This document shows, piece by piece, positions 1 through 6,868 of a stretch of 6,899 bases of DNA (positions are counted from its first letter, which is position 1; each line of letters begins with the position of its first letter). The position numbers were made by a program, and so were the translations under genes. Where the stretch lies: positions 1 to 6,899 of the forward strand of contig JAGVII010000703.1 in the NCBI GenBank assembly GCA_020056155.1, written 5' to 3'. Source of the stretch: Afipia sp. GTDB taxonomy: Bacteria; Pseudomonadota; Alphaproteobacteria; Rhizobiales; Xanthobacteraceae. The notes beneath the pieces were generated by a model. It saw only the letters and a list, made by a program, of their open reading frames with translations, was not told the DNA's origin and did no database searches.

Positions 1-683
1 CGCAACGACCGCAGCGCGCGGCTGAAATCGCGCCCGGTCGAAATCAGGTGCGGGATCGTCTTCGGGTTACGCGCGATCCCGCGCATCACCTTCCACATAT
101 CGACGTTCCCGTTCGGCTTGATCGCGCTCATCGTCAGTTCGGGCAGTGCGCGGTGCGCCGGATCGCTGATGACGCGCACCGCCGCAAATGGCAGGCCATA
201 ATGCTCGGCATAGCGCGCGGCGATATGGCTCTCCATGTCGACGGCATCGGCGCCGCTGGTGGCGCGCAGCGCAGCCTTGGCGACCTGACCTGTCACCACT
301 TCCTCGACACCGGCGAGAATACCGGGAACCACGACGCGGCGGCGTTTTGCGGGGAGCGCGACGAGATTCTCGGTAAGCGCCGCAGCAGTAGACCAGCGTT
401 GCTTGCCGGAAATGATCTCAGAGGCAATGACGATGTCACCAGATTTCAGTTCAGGATTGAGCCCGCCTGCGACGCCGAAGCTTACGATGCCGCGAATGCT
501 CGCTGGATCGAACGACGTCATCATCTCGCGTAACTGAACCGGATTGCTCGAACTGCAGATGACGGTGAGTCCGGGGCCTGCAGCGATGCGGGCCTCCTGT
601 TTCAAACCAGTAACGATCAGGACTGGCAACCCGTCCTGTTTGGTAGCGATGTCTGCGGCGTCCCCGCCCGCGCCTATAGTCAC
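1..683 (-). CDS. hpnG: HpnG, hopanoid-associated phosphorylase / adenosylhopane nucleosidase (3' end beyond window)
   Basis: Member of the purine-nucleoside phosphorylase / MTA-SAH nucleosidase superfamily. Family knowledge: HpnG removes adenine from adenosylhopane, giving a ribosyl- or phosphoribosyl-hopane, an early step toward side-chain-extended C35 hopanoids. Seen: 227 codons translated from a GTG at 683 with no stop before the left edge, so the C-terminus is missing. The core opens with LPVLIVTGLKQEARIAAGPG (19-38). GVAGGL (70-75) is the glycine-rich ligand loop. VDMES (148-152) matches the nucleosidase ribose-binding Met-Glu motif. RVISDPA (170-176) carries Asp174, the likely general acid. 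The GTG start overlaps the shc stop by four bases (GTGA), and a GGGGA lies 7 nt upstream (691-695), which supports this start. A TTG at residue 19 (629), preceded by AGGA, is an alternative that would drop 18 poorly typed residues. Family assignment is secure; the exact start is less so. Confidence 0.93.
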   Translation of the reverse strand, partial: MTIGAGGDAADIATKQDGLPVLIVTGLKQEARIAAGPGLTVICSSSNPVQLREMMTSFDPASIRGIVSFGVAGGLNPELKSGDIVIASEIISGKQRWSTAAALTENLVALPAKRRRVVVPGILAGVEEVVTGQVAKAALRATSGADAVDMESHIAARYAEHYGLPFAAVRVISDPAHRALPELTMSAIKPNGNVDMWKVMRGIARNPKTIPHLISTGRDFSRALRSL

Positions 684-2653
684 ATTCCGATCCCCACGAA
701 GCGGCTGTTAGTATTACGTAGATTCCGATACCGCGCCAGCGCCCACAGCGGGAAGAACTTGGAATACCCGTGGTATCGCAAATAGAACACACGTGGGAAC
801 CCTCCCCCCGTGTACTGCGGTTCGGTCCACAGCCCGTCCTTGCCCTGGAATCGAATCAAATAAGCGATGCCGCGCTGAGTCGCGGGATGATCCACCTTCC
901 CCGCAGCCATGAGAGCCAGCGTCGCCCAGGCCGTCTGGGAGGCCGTTGTGTCCGACTTAACGTAGCCCTTGTAGTCGAGCCGGTAGCTGTTGCCGTCCTC
1001 GCCCCAGCCACCATCGCTGTTCTGAATCGAGATCAGCCAGTCGGCGGCCCTGGCCATCGCCGGATCGTTGTGAGCGACGCCGGCAGCGTTCAGCGCGCAG
1101 AGTACGGACCACGTCCCGTAGATGTAGTTGACCCCCCAGCGCCCGAACCACGAGCCGTCGGGCAATTGCGTGCGGCGAAGATATTCGATGCCGCGGGCCT
1201 GCGCCTCGCTGGTCTCGGCCGTCTCACCAAGTTGCGCCAGCATCGAGACGCAGCGCGCAGTGACGTCCTCGGTCGGCGGATCAAGCAGCGCGCCATGATC
1301 CGAGAACGGAATGTTGTTCAGATAGTATTCGAGATTGTCGGCATCGAACGCGGCCCAGCCGCCGTCCTTGCTTTGAAGGCCCAGCAGCCATTCGCGGCCG
1401 CGCACGATCGCTTCATCGTATTTGGTGCCGGCTTGCAACGTGCCGCGTGCGCGGTCCATCGCCATCACGACGACGGCGGTGTCGTCGAGATCGGGATAAT
1501 GCGCGTTGTTGTACTGGAACGCCCAGCCGCCGGGACGCACGCCGGGCCGCTTTTCGATCCAGTCGCCCTCGACGTCGAGCACCTGCTTCGGCTTCAGCCA
1601 GTCGAGCGCGGCCTTGGCGGACGCTTCAGCCTTCTCGCCGCCGACTTCGATCATGGCATGAGCGGTCAGTGCCGTGTCCCAGATCGGCGACACACAGGGC
1701 TGGCAATAAGCTTCGTCATCCTTGATCACGAGCAGGTTCTCGATCGACTGGCGCGCCAGCACGTAATGCGGATGATCCTTCGGATAGCCGAGCAGATCAT
1801 ACATCATCACGGTATTGGCCATCGCCGGGAAGATCGCGCCGAGGCCGTCAACGCCATTCAGGCGCTCAGTGACGAAATCCACCGCCTTGTCGATCGCGCG
1901 CTGGCGGCTCTTTTTCGGAAACAGCGGATCGACGACGCGCAAGACCTTATCGAGCAGATTGAAGCCCGTGAACCAGAGCTGGCTCTGGTGCGGCGCTTTC
2001 GCCGTCATACCGATCGACTTCGGATCTTCCAGAAACAATTCGTCTATGCCGACGCCAAGCGGATTGCGCGCACGCGGCTTCCTGTTCATCAGCACCAGCA
2101 GCGGCACGATCACGGTCCGCGCCCAGTACGAGATCTTGGTCAGGTGGATCGGAAACCAGCGCGGCAGCAGCATGATTTCCACCGGCATCATCGGCGCCGC
2201 GCGCCAGGTGACGACGCCGAAAAGCGCCAGCATGATGCGGGTGAAGACGTTGCTTTTGATCGCGCCGCCGCGGCGAAGCATCTCCTCGCGCGCCTTGACC
2301 ATATGCGGCGCATCTACGGAATCGCCGATCATCTTGAGCGCGAAGTAAGCCTTCACGCTGGCGCTCATGTCGAACTCGTGGCCATGGAACAGCGACCAGC
2401 CGCCGTTCTCGTTCTGGATGCGGCGCAGGTAATTGCCGATCTTGGCTTCCAGCACAGCATCGACCGGCTCGGCCAGATAGTGCCGCAGCAAGACGTATTC
2501 AGCCGGAATCGTCGCGTCGGCCTCCAGTTCGAACACCCAGTGCCCGTCAGGCTTGCGCGTATCCAGGATCGCGCGGCTGGCAGCCGCAATGCTGTTGTCG
2601 AGGGCCGGCGCGGTGGGCGCAACATCGGCCGTCTGGTCGTCGAGGAGAGTCAT
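680..2653 (-). CDS. shc: Squalene-hopene cyclase (Shc/HpnF)
   Basis: Cyclises squalene to hopene and diplopterol, the committed step of hopanoid synthesis. Family members are monotopic membrane enzymes with two alpha-barrel domains. The 657 residues match the usual family length, so the gene looks intact. The catalytic DXDD motif is DLDD at 388-391, with Asp390 in the position of the proton donor. Five clear QW-type repeats are visible: Q80-W86, Q427-W433, Q496-W502, Q544-W550 and Q603-W609. They strengthen the fold against the heat of the reaction. The conserved stretch QPCVSPIWDT is at 318-327, and the C-terminal GGFPRVFYLRYHGYSKFFPL (617-636) is typical of proteobacterial Shc. The ATG at 2653 is supported by ACGGAG ending 4 nt upstream. 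The gene sits 22 nt after hpnE, which supplies squalene, and its stop overlaps the hpnG start. No missing catalytic residue or frameshift was seen. Confidence 0.98.
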   Translation of the reverse strand: MTLLDDQTADVAPTAPALDNSIAAASRAILDTRKPDGHWVFELEADATIPAEYVLLRHYLAEPVDAVLEAKIGNYLRRIQNENGGWSLFHGHEFDMSASVKAYFALKMIGDSVDAPHMVKAREEMLRRGGAIKSNVFTRIMLALFGVVTWRAAPMMPVEIMLLPRWFPIHLTKISYWARTVIVPLLVLMNRKPRARNPLGVGIDELFLEDPKSIGMTAKAPHQSQLWFTGFNLLDKVLRVVDPLFPKKSRQRAIDKAVDFVTERLNGVDGLGAIFPAMANTVMMYDLLGYPKDHPHYVLARQSIENLLVIKDDEAYCQPCVSPIWDTALTAHAMIEVGGEKAEASAKAALDWLKPKQVLDVEGDWIEKRPGVRPGGWAFQYNNAHYPDLDDTAVVVMAMDRARGTLQAGTKYDEAIVRGREWLLGLQSKDGGWAAFDADNLEYYLNNIPFSDHGALLDPPTEDVTARCVSMLAQLGETAETSEAQARGIEYLRRTQLPDGSWFGRWGVNYIYGTWSVLCALNAAGVAHNDPAMARAADWLISIQNSDGGWGEDGNSYRLDYKGYVKSDTTASQTAWATLALMAAGKVDHPATQRGIAYLIRFQGKDGLWTEPQYTGGGFPRVFYLRYHGYSKFFPLWALARYRNLRNTNSRFVGIGM

Positions 2654-2679
2654 GGAGCTCCGTAAAATGCTGAATTCAT
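2650..2679 (-). CDS. Possible nine-codon coupling mini-ORF between hpnE and shc
   Basis: An ATG at 2679-2677 overlaps the hpnE stop as ATGA. It opens a frame encoding MNSAFYGAP that stops with a TGA at 2652-2650, which in turn overlaps the shc start as ATGA. The frame therefore bridges the whole gap, with classic four-base stop/start overlaps at both ends. It has no Shine-Dalgarno sequence of its own, so it could only be translated by ribosomes terminating on hpnE. I do not recognise the peptide and infer at most a coupling role. A frame this short can easily arise by chance. Confidence 0.25.
   Translation of the reverse strand: MNSAFYGAP
2658..2663 (-). promoter_or_regulatory. Ribosome binding site of shc
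   Basis: On the minus strand the sequence reads ACGGAG, then CTCC, then the shc ATG at 2653. The GGAG core is the clearest Shine-Dalgarno match at any junction in the window, with a short 4-nt spacer. It forms half of a perfect 8-bp palindrome GGAGCTCC (2654-2661), so it could pair with itself or between two transcripts. Given the spacing rule alone, it supports the 2653 start. Confidence 0.6.
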
Positions 2680-2687
2680 TGCATTTT
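2664..2687. repeat. AT-rich imperfect inverted repeat at the hpnE-shc junction
   Basis: AAAATGC (2664-2670) and GCATTTT (2681-2687) are perfect 7-bp inverted arms around a 10-nt centre. The centre contains the palindrome TGAATTCA (2671-2678), so the stem could extend by two pairs past a 2-nt bulge. The repeat covers the last codons and stop of hpnE and lies just upstream of the shc ribosome binding site. It is conspicuously AT-rich in a GC-rich region. No U-run follows the stem in the transcript direction, so it does not look like a canonical intrinsic terminator. An RNA hairpin, cleavage site or protein-binding site is possible; none is shown. Confidence 0.45.
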
Positions 2688-3935
2688 CAGGGCCATATCG
2701 GCAGCCCGGTCCCCTGAGCGGATGGCCCCCTCAATGGTCGCTGGCAATCCCGTATCAGTCCAGTCGCCCGCGAGGAACAGGTTTTTCCACTCGGTGGCAG
2801 TCCCTGGACGCATGGCATTTTGTTCCGGAGTGGCCTCGAATGTGGCGCGCCGTTCGCGCACGATCTGCCACGGCGGCAGCGGCCCGTTCGCGACCTCATC
2901 GCTGAGACCTGCGGCTTTGCAGATGTCGCGCCAGATATCGCGCGCCAGTTGTTCGCGCGGCACATTCACCAGACGGTCTGCATTGCTAATGGTGATCGAC
3001 AGCCGCTGCGGAAACGCGAACAGCCATTCGATCAGCCCGCCGACCACGCCGATCATCGGCGGCATGTTGTCCGGCGGATCATAGCGGAAATGCGCGTTGA
3101 CGATCGCGCGGAATTTCGTCGGCGTCTTCAGCCCGAGCAGGATGGATGATGCAGAGCGTGGCGGCACCGCAAGCACAACAACATCGCTGGGCGCCACCGT
3201 GATGGTGTCGTCGCCGAACTCGAGCGCCGAGATTGTCTCGCCTGCCATCAGCACCTGACGCAGTTCGTGGCCGAGGCTGACCGTGCCGCCCTTCTCGCGG
3301 ATCAGCTTGATCGCGGGATCGACCAGCACTGTGCTGAGCCCCTCGCGTGCGATCAGAGGACGGCAGGACTTGCCGCCTGCAAGCAATGTCTCGCGCACGA
3401 TGGCGCCCGCAAGTCCCGCGGAGCCGTCCGGCGGATCGACGTTCAGCGCCGCAAGGAGCAGCGGCTGCACCAGCCGGTCATAGAGCGTGCCTTCGCATTT
3501 CACGGTTTGACCGACCAGCGCATCGGTCCCCGCCCAGATCACCGGCGCAAGCGCCAGATAGTCGCCCACCGTCGTGTCCGGGACGCGACGAGTCTTGTCG
3601 AACACCCACGTCGGCAACCGGCCGTTGCCGAGATCGAGTATCCAGCGCTTGCCGGTTTTCAGATCGACAAAATCGAACTGCGCGCGTTCCGGCCCCACAA
3701 GGCCGGCTTCGCTGCCGATGGCCAGTGCGTATGAGCGCGCATGGAGATTGCCCGATAGCAGGAGATGATTGCCGTTGTCGATGACCATGTCGGTCGCGCC
3801 GTCGTAATAAGAGCGGCAGCGCCCACCGGCTTGTTGCGTCGCCTCGTGGACGTGAACCTGGAATCCTTCATTCGCGAGCCGAACAGCCGCGGACAGGCCG
3901 GAGACCCCGGCGCCGATAATATGAGCTTTTGCCAT
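2676..3935 (-). CDS. hpnE: HpnE, FAD-dependent hydroxysqualene dehydroxylase
   Basis: Flavin-dependent amine-oxidase / phytoene-desaturase-like enzyme. Family knowledge: it reduces hydroxysqualene to squalene, the last step of the three-enzyme squalene route. The 419-residue protein begins with a dinucleotide-binding fold, AHIIGAGVSGLSAA (4-17), whose GAGVSG (8-13) is the FAD-binding loop. EATQQAGGRCRS (31-42) follows, containing the acidic residue at the end of the second strand and the GGR motif typical of this superfamily. The C-terminus holds the second FAD signature, NLFLAGDWTDTGLPATIEGA (385-404), followed by IRSGDRAAD. The ATG at 3935 is chosen because the FAD-binding fold begins right there. 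It shares its A with the hpnD stop (TGATG). The reading frame continues open upstream to 4580, but only as a shadow inside hpnD. No Shine-Dalgarno sequence precedes the ATG, so translation probably depends on coupling to hpnD. Confidence 0.96.
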   Translation of the reverse strand: MAKAHIIGAGVSGLSAAVRLANEGFQVHVHEATQQAGGRCRSYYDGATDMVIDNGNHLLLSGNLHARSYALAIGSEAGLVGPERAQFDFVDLKTGKRWILDLGNGRLPTWVFDKTRRVPDTTVGDYLALAPVIWAGTDALVGQTVKCEGTLYDRLVQPLLLAALNVDPPDGSAGLAGAIVRETLLAGGKSCRPLIAREGLSTVLVDPAIKLIREKGGTVSLGHELRQVLMAGETISALEFGDDTITVAPSDVVVLAVPPRSASSILLGLKTPTKFRAIVNAHFRYDPPDNMPPMIGVVGGLIEWLFAFPQRLSITISNADRLVNVPREQLARDIWRDICKAAGLSDEVANGPLPPWQIVRERRATFEATPEQNAMRPGTATEWKNLFLAGDWTDTGLPATIEGAIRSGDRAADMALKMQ

Positions 3936-3937
3936 CA
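3933..3937 (-). promoter_or_regulatory. TGATG stop/start overlap, hpnD to hpnE
   Basis: The hpnD TGA (3937-3935) and the hpnE ATG (3935-3933) share one base. No purine-rich ribosome binding site was seen in the 20 nt upstream. The arrangement suggests termination-reinitiation coupling of the two enzymes; this is inferred from the layout only. Confidence 0.6.
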
Positions 3938-4774
3938 GATAAATGCGTGCCGAATGAGAATGAAAATCTTGGCTGCCTTGCTGAGCTTGACCGGCTTGCG
4001 CGGCAGCGCAAAGCCACGCTCGACCAGCTTTTCGAGGATCGCGTGGTAGTATTCCGACATGATCTTCGGCGCGCGGACAACGCGGCGTGAATTGCGCGCC
4101 ATGATATCGTTCGACTTGGCGAAGTGACTGCGCGCCTGCTTGAGGACGCCTTCGCACACACGCGGCAGCCGCGGATCGGATGCGACTGCCAGCGGATCGT
4201 TCGACATGATCCCGGCCGCGTTGAGATCCTCGCGCGGCAGATAAAGCCGGCCGAGACCGGCGTCCTCGTCGATATCGCGCAGGATGTTGGTCAACTGAAG
4301 CGCACGGCCGAGGTGGTGCGCCAACAGGATTCCGTCGTCTTCGCCAAGACCGAACACGCGAACCGAGAGTCGCCCTACCGCGCTCGCGACCCGGTCGCAG
4401 TAAAGATCGAGCGTCCGCGCATCCGGGGCGCGGATGTCGGCGGGCACATCCATTTCCATGCCATCGATGACGGCGATGAAATCGTCGCGCCGCAGGCCAA
4501 ACTTCTTCACCGATGGCACATAGTCGCGCAGATGCTGTGGGGGATGTCCCGCGTAAAGCGCATCGATATCCCGCCGCCACTGATCCAGCGCCTTCAGGCG
4601 CTCGGGGCGCGGGCCATCGGAATCGGCGATGTCGTCGACCTGCCGGCAGAAGCTGTAGATCTGGAACATCGCCTCGCGCTGCTCGCGCGGCAGAATGCGC
4701 ATCGCCGCATAGAACGAACTGCCGGAAGCGGAACCTTCGGGCGTAACCTGCGATGTGGCGTCGGCAGCGGTCAT
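3935..4774 (-). CDS. hpnD: HpnD, presqualene diphosphate synthase
   Basis: Trans-isoprenyl diphosphate synthase of the squalene/phytoene synthase family. Family knowledge: it joins two farnesyl diphosphates head-to-head into presqualene diphosphate, the substrate of HpnC. With the ATG at 4774 the protein has 279 residues. SGSSFYAAMRILP (17-29) is the typical entry. DDIAD (47-51) is the first Asp-rich, magnesium-binding motif. YCDRVASAVG (125-134) is the conserved helix of the family. NILRDIDEDAGLGRLYLP (163-180) contains the second Asp-rich motif, with Asp167 and Asp171. All metal-binding aspartates are present. A GTG at 4789 would add five residues (MRDFI) and overlap hpnC by 8 nt. The ATG leaves a 7-nt gap after the hpnC stop and is preferred because ATG is the stronger start and the extra residues match nothing I recall. 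Neither start has a strong Shine-Dalgarno sequence. The gene is tightly linked to hpnC and hpnE. Confidence 0.95.
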   Translation of the reverse strand: MTAADATSQVTPEGSASGSSFYAAMRILPREQREAMFQIYSFCRQVDDIADSDGPRPERLKALDQWRRDIDALYAGHPPQHLRDYVPSVKKFGLRRDDFIAVIDGMEMDVPADIRAPDARTLDLYCDRVASAVGRLSVRVFGLGEDDGILLAHHLGRALQLTNILRDIDEDAGLGRLYLPREDLNAAGIMSNDPLAVASDPRLPRVCEGVLKQARSHFAKSNDIMARNSRRVVRAPKIMSEYYHAILEKLVERGFALPRKPVKLSKAAKIFILIRHAFI

Positions 4775-4781
4775 GATGAAA

Positions 4782-5660
4782 TCACGCACCGGAAACGTGA
4801 CGGACGACCGACGTATGCCCGGTCACACGCTGATACAATCCGCGCGCCATTGCGGAGAGCGCTATGCCCAGCATCTGCTGCTTCGAGAGATGAACGCGTT
4901 CGCTCAATGGATCGCGGATCTTGAGCAAATTGACGATCCTGGCCGCGAATGCATCGATCACAGCGACCTCAAGACCAAGACGCGTATCCTTGATCTCGCC
5001 GGGAAGCGAGCGGCCCTCGTTCAGAAGCGCTTCCGTCCGGCGCGCCAGTCCTTGCAGGCATTTCAGCAGCGCCGGTGGCGCGTGTCCCTCGCCCAGCATT
5101 TCCACCGTCGCACCGGCTGCGGCGAGCGCATCGCGCGGGATATAGACGCGGTTAAGATCAAGGTAGTCCTTGCCGCAATCCTGCAGGTGGTTGTTGATCT
5201 GCAGGGCCGCGCAGATCGCATCGGACGCCGCCCAGGTCGAACGATCCTCGCCGTGGACATCCAGCATGAAGCGGCCGACCGGCATCGCCGAGAGCGAACA
5301 GTAATGGATCAATTCATCCCAATTGTCGTAGCGCAGCTTGGTGACATCGAGGCGAAATGCATTCAGCAAATCCTGCGCATGCTTCGGCGACATTCCACGC
5401 TCGGCAAATGCGGCCCGCAGCGTCACGGCCTCCGGCTGGCTGTTTCCCTTGCCGAGCAGTTCGGCCTCCAGCAAGTCAAGCTTGTCGAGCTTGTCCTGCG
5501 GCGCAAGCGACGCATGGTCGGCGATATCATCGCCTGTGCGCACGAAATTGTAGAACGCAAGAATCAACGCGCGATGGCGCGGATGAATGATCCACGACGC
5601 GACCGGGAAGTTTTCGTCCTTGTGGCCTTTGCCTGAACGCAATTCGCCTGCTGTTGTCAT
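4782..5660 (-). CDS. hpnC: HpnC, hydroxysqualene synthase
   Basis: Second squalene/phytoene-synthase-family enzyme of the operon. Family knowledge: HpnC converts presqualene diphosphate to hydroxysqualene, working between HpnD and HpnE. Seen: 292 residues opening with GKGHKDENFPVASWIIHPRH (10-29), a stretch characteristic of HpnC rather than HpnD. The first Asp-rich motif is DDIAD (44-48). YCSLSAMPVGR (120-130) is the conserved central helix. QDCGKDYLDLNRVYIP (160-175) is the second Asp-rich region; Asp161 and Asp165 keep the DxxxD spacing, though the context differs from the DIDED of HpnD. The start at 5660 is the ATG in the TAATG overlap with the hpnB stop. The same frame is open upstream to 6062, but that part is a shadow of hpnB. 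HpnC and HpnD are clearly divergent paralogues, not a recent duplication. Confidence 0.95.
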   Translation of the reverse strand: MTTAGELRSGKGHKDENFPVASWIIHPRHRALILAFYNFVRTGDDIADHASLAPQDKLDKLDLLEAELLGKGNSQPEAVTLRAAFAERGMSPKHAQDLLNAFRLDVTKLRYDNWDELIHYCSLSAMPVGRFMLDVHGEDRSTWAASDAICAALQINNHLQDCGKDYLDLNRVYIPRDALAAAGATVEMLGEGHAPPALLKCLQGLARRTEALLNEGRSLPGEIKDTRLGLEVAVIDAFAARIVNLLKIRDPLSERVHLSKQQMLGIALSAMARGLYQRVTGHTSVVRHVSGA

Positions 5661-5662
5661 TA
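5658..5662 (-). promoter_or_regulatory. TAATG stop/start overlap, hpnB to hpnC
   Basis: The hpnB TAA (5662-5660) and hpnC ATG (5660-5658) share one base. Only a weak AGG lies well upstream, so coupling to hpnB translation is likely. This ties the putative glycosyltransferase to the squalene genes at the translational level; the functional link is inferred. Confidence 0.6.
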
Positions 5663-6868
5663 CGAACTGGATACCTGTGCTTGAGCGCGGCCTTTCCACA
5701 TTCCGCCACGCCCCTGAAAGTGCTGGACTGCGGAATTGACCGTGAACACCATGTAAGCGATTGCGATTATGGGAAGCGCGAGTCCCCAAAGCGCGGACTG
5801 CCCATAATATCGCAGGGTGGGCTGGAACGCGAGAGCCATCAACAACCACGCCACCGCGGCCAATCCCGCGGCAAATCCGTGGCCGAACAGCGCGATCAGG
5901 ATCGGCGCAAGAAACACGAGACCCATCGCAAGAATGGTTCCGATCAGGATCGACACCGAATATCGCAGTTGCGCATAGGCGGAGCGGGAAATCATCTGGC
6001 CCACATTTGCGATGGTATCCGATGCACGAACGCTTTTGACGTCTTGCGAGAAACCGAGCCACACGGGGCCTTGCATTTTCAGCCGCGCGCCAAGCGCACA
6101 GTCATCGATCAGAGATCCGCGAATTACGTCGATACCACCGGCATTTCTCAGCGCATCCCAGCGCGCAAGAATGCAGCCGCCGGCAGCAGCAGCGGTTGAC
6201 CGCGAGGGATTGCGAACCCAACCGAACGGGTAAAGCATCCCGAAAAAGAAGATGAACGCGGGGATCAGATACTTTTCAGCGAAACTTTCACAATGGAGCT
6301 TCGCCATCACGGAGGTCATCGCGAACTTGTCGTTCTGCGCACGCGCGGCCAGCCGCATCAGAACATCACCGGAATAGACGATGTCCGCATCCGTCAACAG
6401 GATGTAATCCGGCGGCGATGAACGGCCCTCGACCATTGTGAGGCCCTGCTTTACCGCCCACAGCTTGCCCGTCCACCCCGACGGCAACGGACGGCCTTGC
6501 AGCACCGTCAGACGATCCGATGCACTAATGGCAGCAGCGGCATCGCTCGCGATCTGTGATGTGCCGTCCTGGCTTTGGTCGTCGACCAGGATCATGGACA
6601 GCGCACCGGGATAAGGCTGACTGAGAATGGAAGTCACGCACCCGGCAACGCCTGCCGCCTCATCCCGCGCCGGCACGACGACGGCAATCGATGGCCAATT
6701 CACGAAGCCCGGTGCGGGCGTGAGATCGTCGAACTTCCGTGTACGCCAGAAGTCGCCCCGGGCTGCGATCAGATAAATCCAGATCGCGAGGGCGAGTGCG
6801 GCGACGGCCAATGACAGTTGAGCGGGCAATTCAGGCTCACGAACAAGGTTAAACAGCGGTGGCAGCAA
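5660..6868 (-). CDS. hpnB: HpnB, hopanoid-associated family 2 glycosyltransferase (N-terminus uncertain)
   Basis: Membrane-bound GT-A type glycosyltransferase named for its place in hopanoid clusters; its acceptor and sugar donor are not established as far as I know. The 402 residues begin with a hydrophobic anchor at about 17-36, followed by the catalytic domain. VVVPARDE (63-70) opens the nucleotide-sugar fold, VDDQSQDGT (95-103) is the conserved acidic strand, and TDADI (159-163) supplies the DxD metal site (Asp160, Asp162). LIDDCALG (253-260) matches the ED-type catalytic-base region. Further hydrophobic, probably membrane segments lie at about 200-215, 304-328, 332-348 and 361-378. No ATG is available near the N-terminus. 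The start shown is a TTG with GGAGG only 1 nt upstream, which is too close to be ideal. The frame has no stop to the window edge. TTG codons at 6829 and 6811 are alternatives; the last fits the length I recall for the family better. Confidence 0.88.
   Translation of the reverse strand: MLPPLFNLVREPELPAQLSLAVAALALAIWIYLIAARGDFWRTRKFDDLTPAPGFVNWPSIAVVVPARDEAAGVAGCVTSILSQPYPGALSMILVDDQSQDGTSQIASDAAAAISASDRLTVLQGRPLPSGWTGKLWAVKQGLTMVEGRSSPPDYILLTDADIVYSGDVLMRLAARAQNDKFAMTSVMAKLHCESFAEKYLIPAFIFFFGMLYPFGWVRNPSRSTAAAAGGCILARWDALRNAGGIDVIRGSLIDDCALGARLKMQGPVWLGFSQDVKSVRASDTIANVGQMISRSAYAQLRYSVSILIGTILAMGLVFLAPILIALFGHGFAAGLAAVAWLLMALAFQPTLRYYGQSALWGLALPIIAIAYMVFTVNSAVQHFQGRGGMWKGRAQAQVSSS

Noticed and set aside
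48..533. Plus-strand frame of 161 codons opposite hpnG
   Set aside because: The minus strand here encodes a clear nucleosidase-family protein with motifs in order; the plus-strand product resembles nothing.
451..792. Minus-strand frame spanning the shc-hpnG junction
   Set aside because: It is an alternative frame over both genes with an Arg-rich product; the true hpnG frame starts at 683 and shows the family motifs.
770..2665. Very long open frame (631 codons) on the plus strand opposite nearly all of shc
   Set aside because: Its product is Arg/His/Asp-rich with no recognisable domain, and it mirrors a well-supported essential-motif gene. GC-rich codon use on one strand commonly leaves the opposite strand free of stops.
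2664..2687. Intrinsic transcription terminator between hpnE and shc
   Set aside because: The stem is short and AT-rich and the T-run lies inside an arm instead of following it. Shc would be expected to stay in the operon.
3936..4580. N-terminal extension of hpnE into hpnD
   Set aside because: The extension is an out-of-frame reading of hpnD. The FAD-binding fold begins at the ATG at 3935, which is where family members start.
4124..5636. Long plus-strand open frames opposite hpnD and hpnC
   Set aside because: Same Arg-rich, domainless composition expected of antisense shadows; no ribosome binding site and no room apart from the conserved minus-strand genes.
5661..6062. N-terminal extension of hpnC into hpnB
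   Set aside because: The extra residues are an out-of-frame reading of the hpnB C-terminal half; the HpnC signature begins just after the ATG at 5660.
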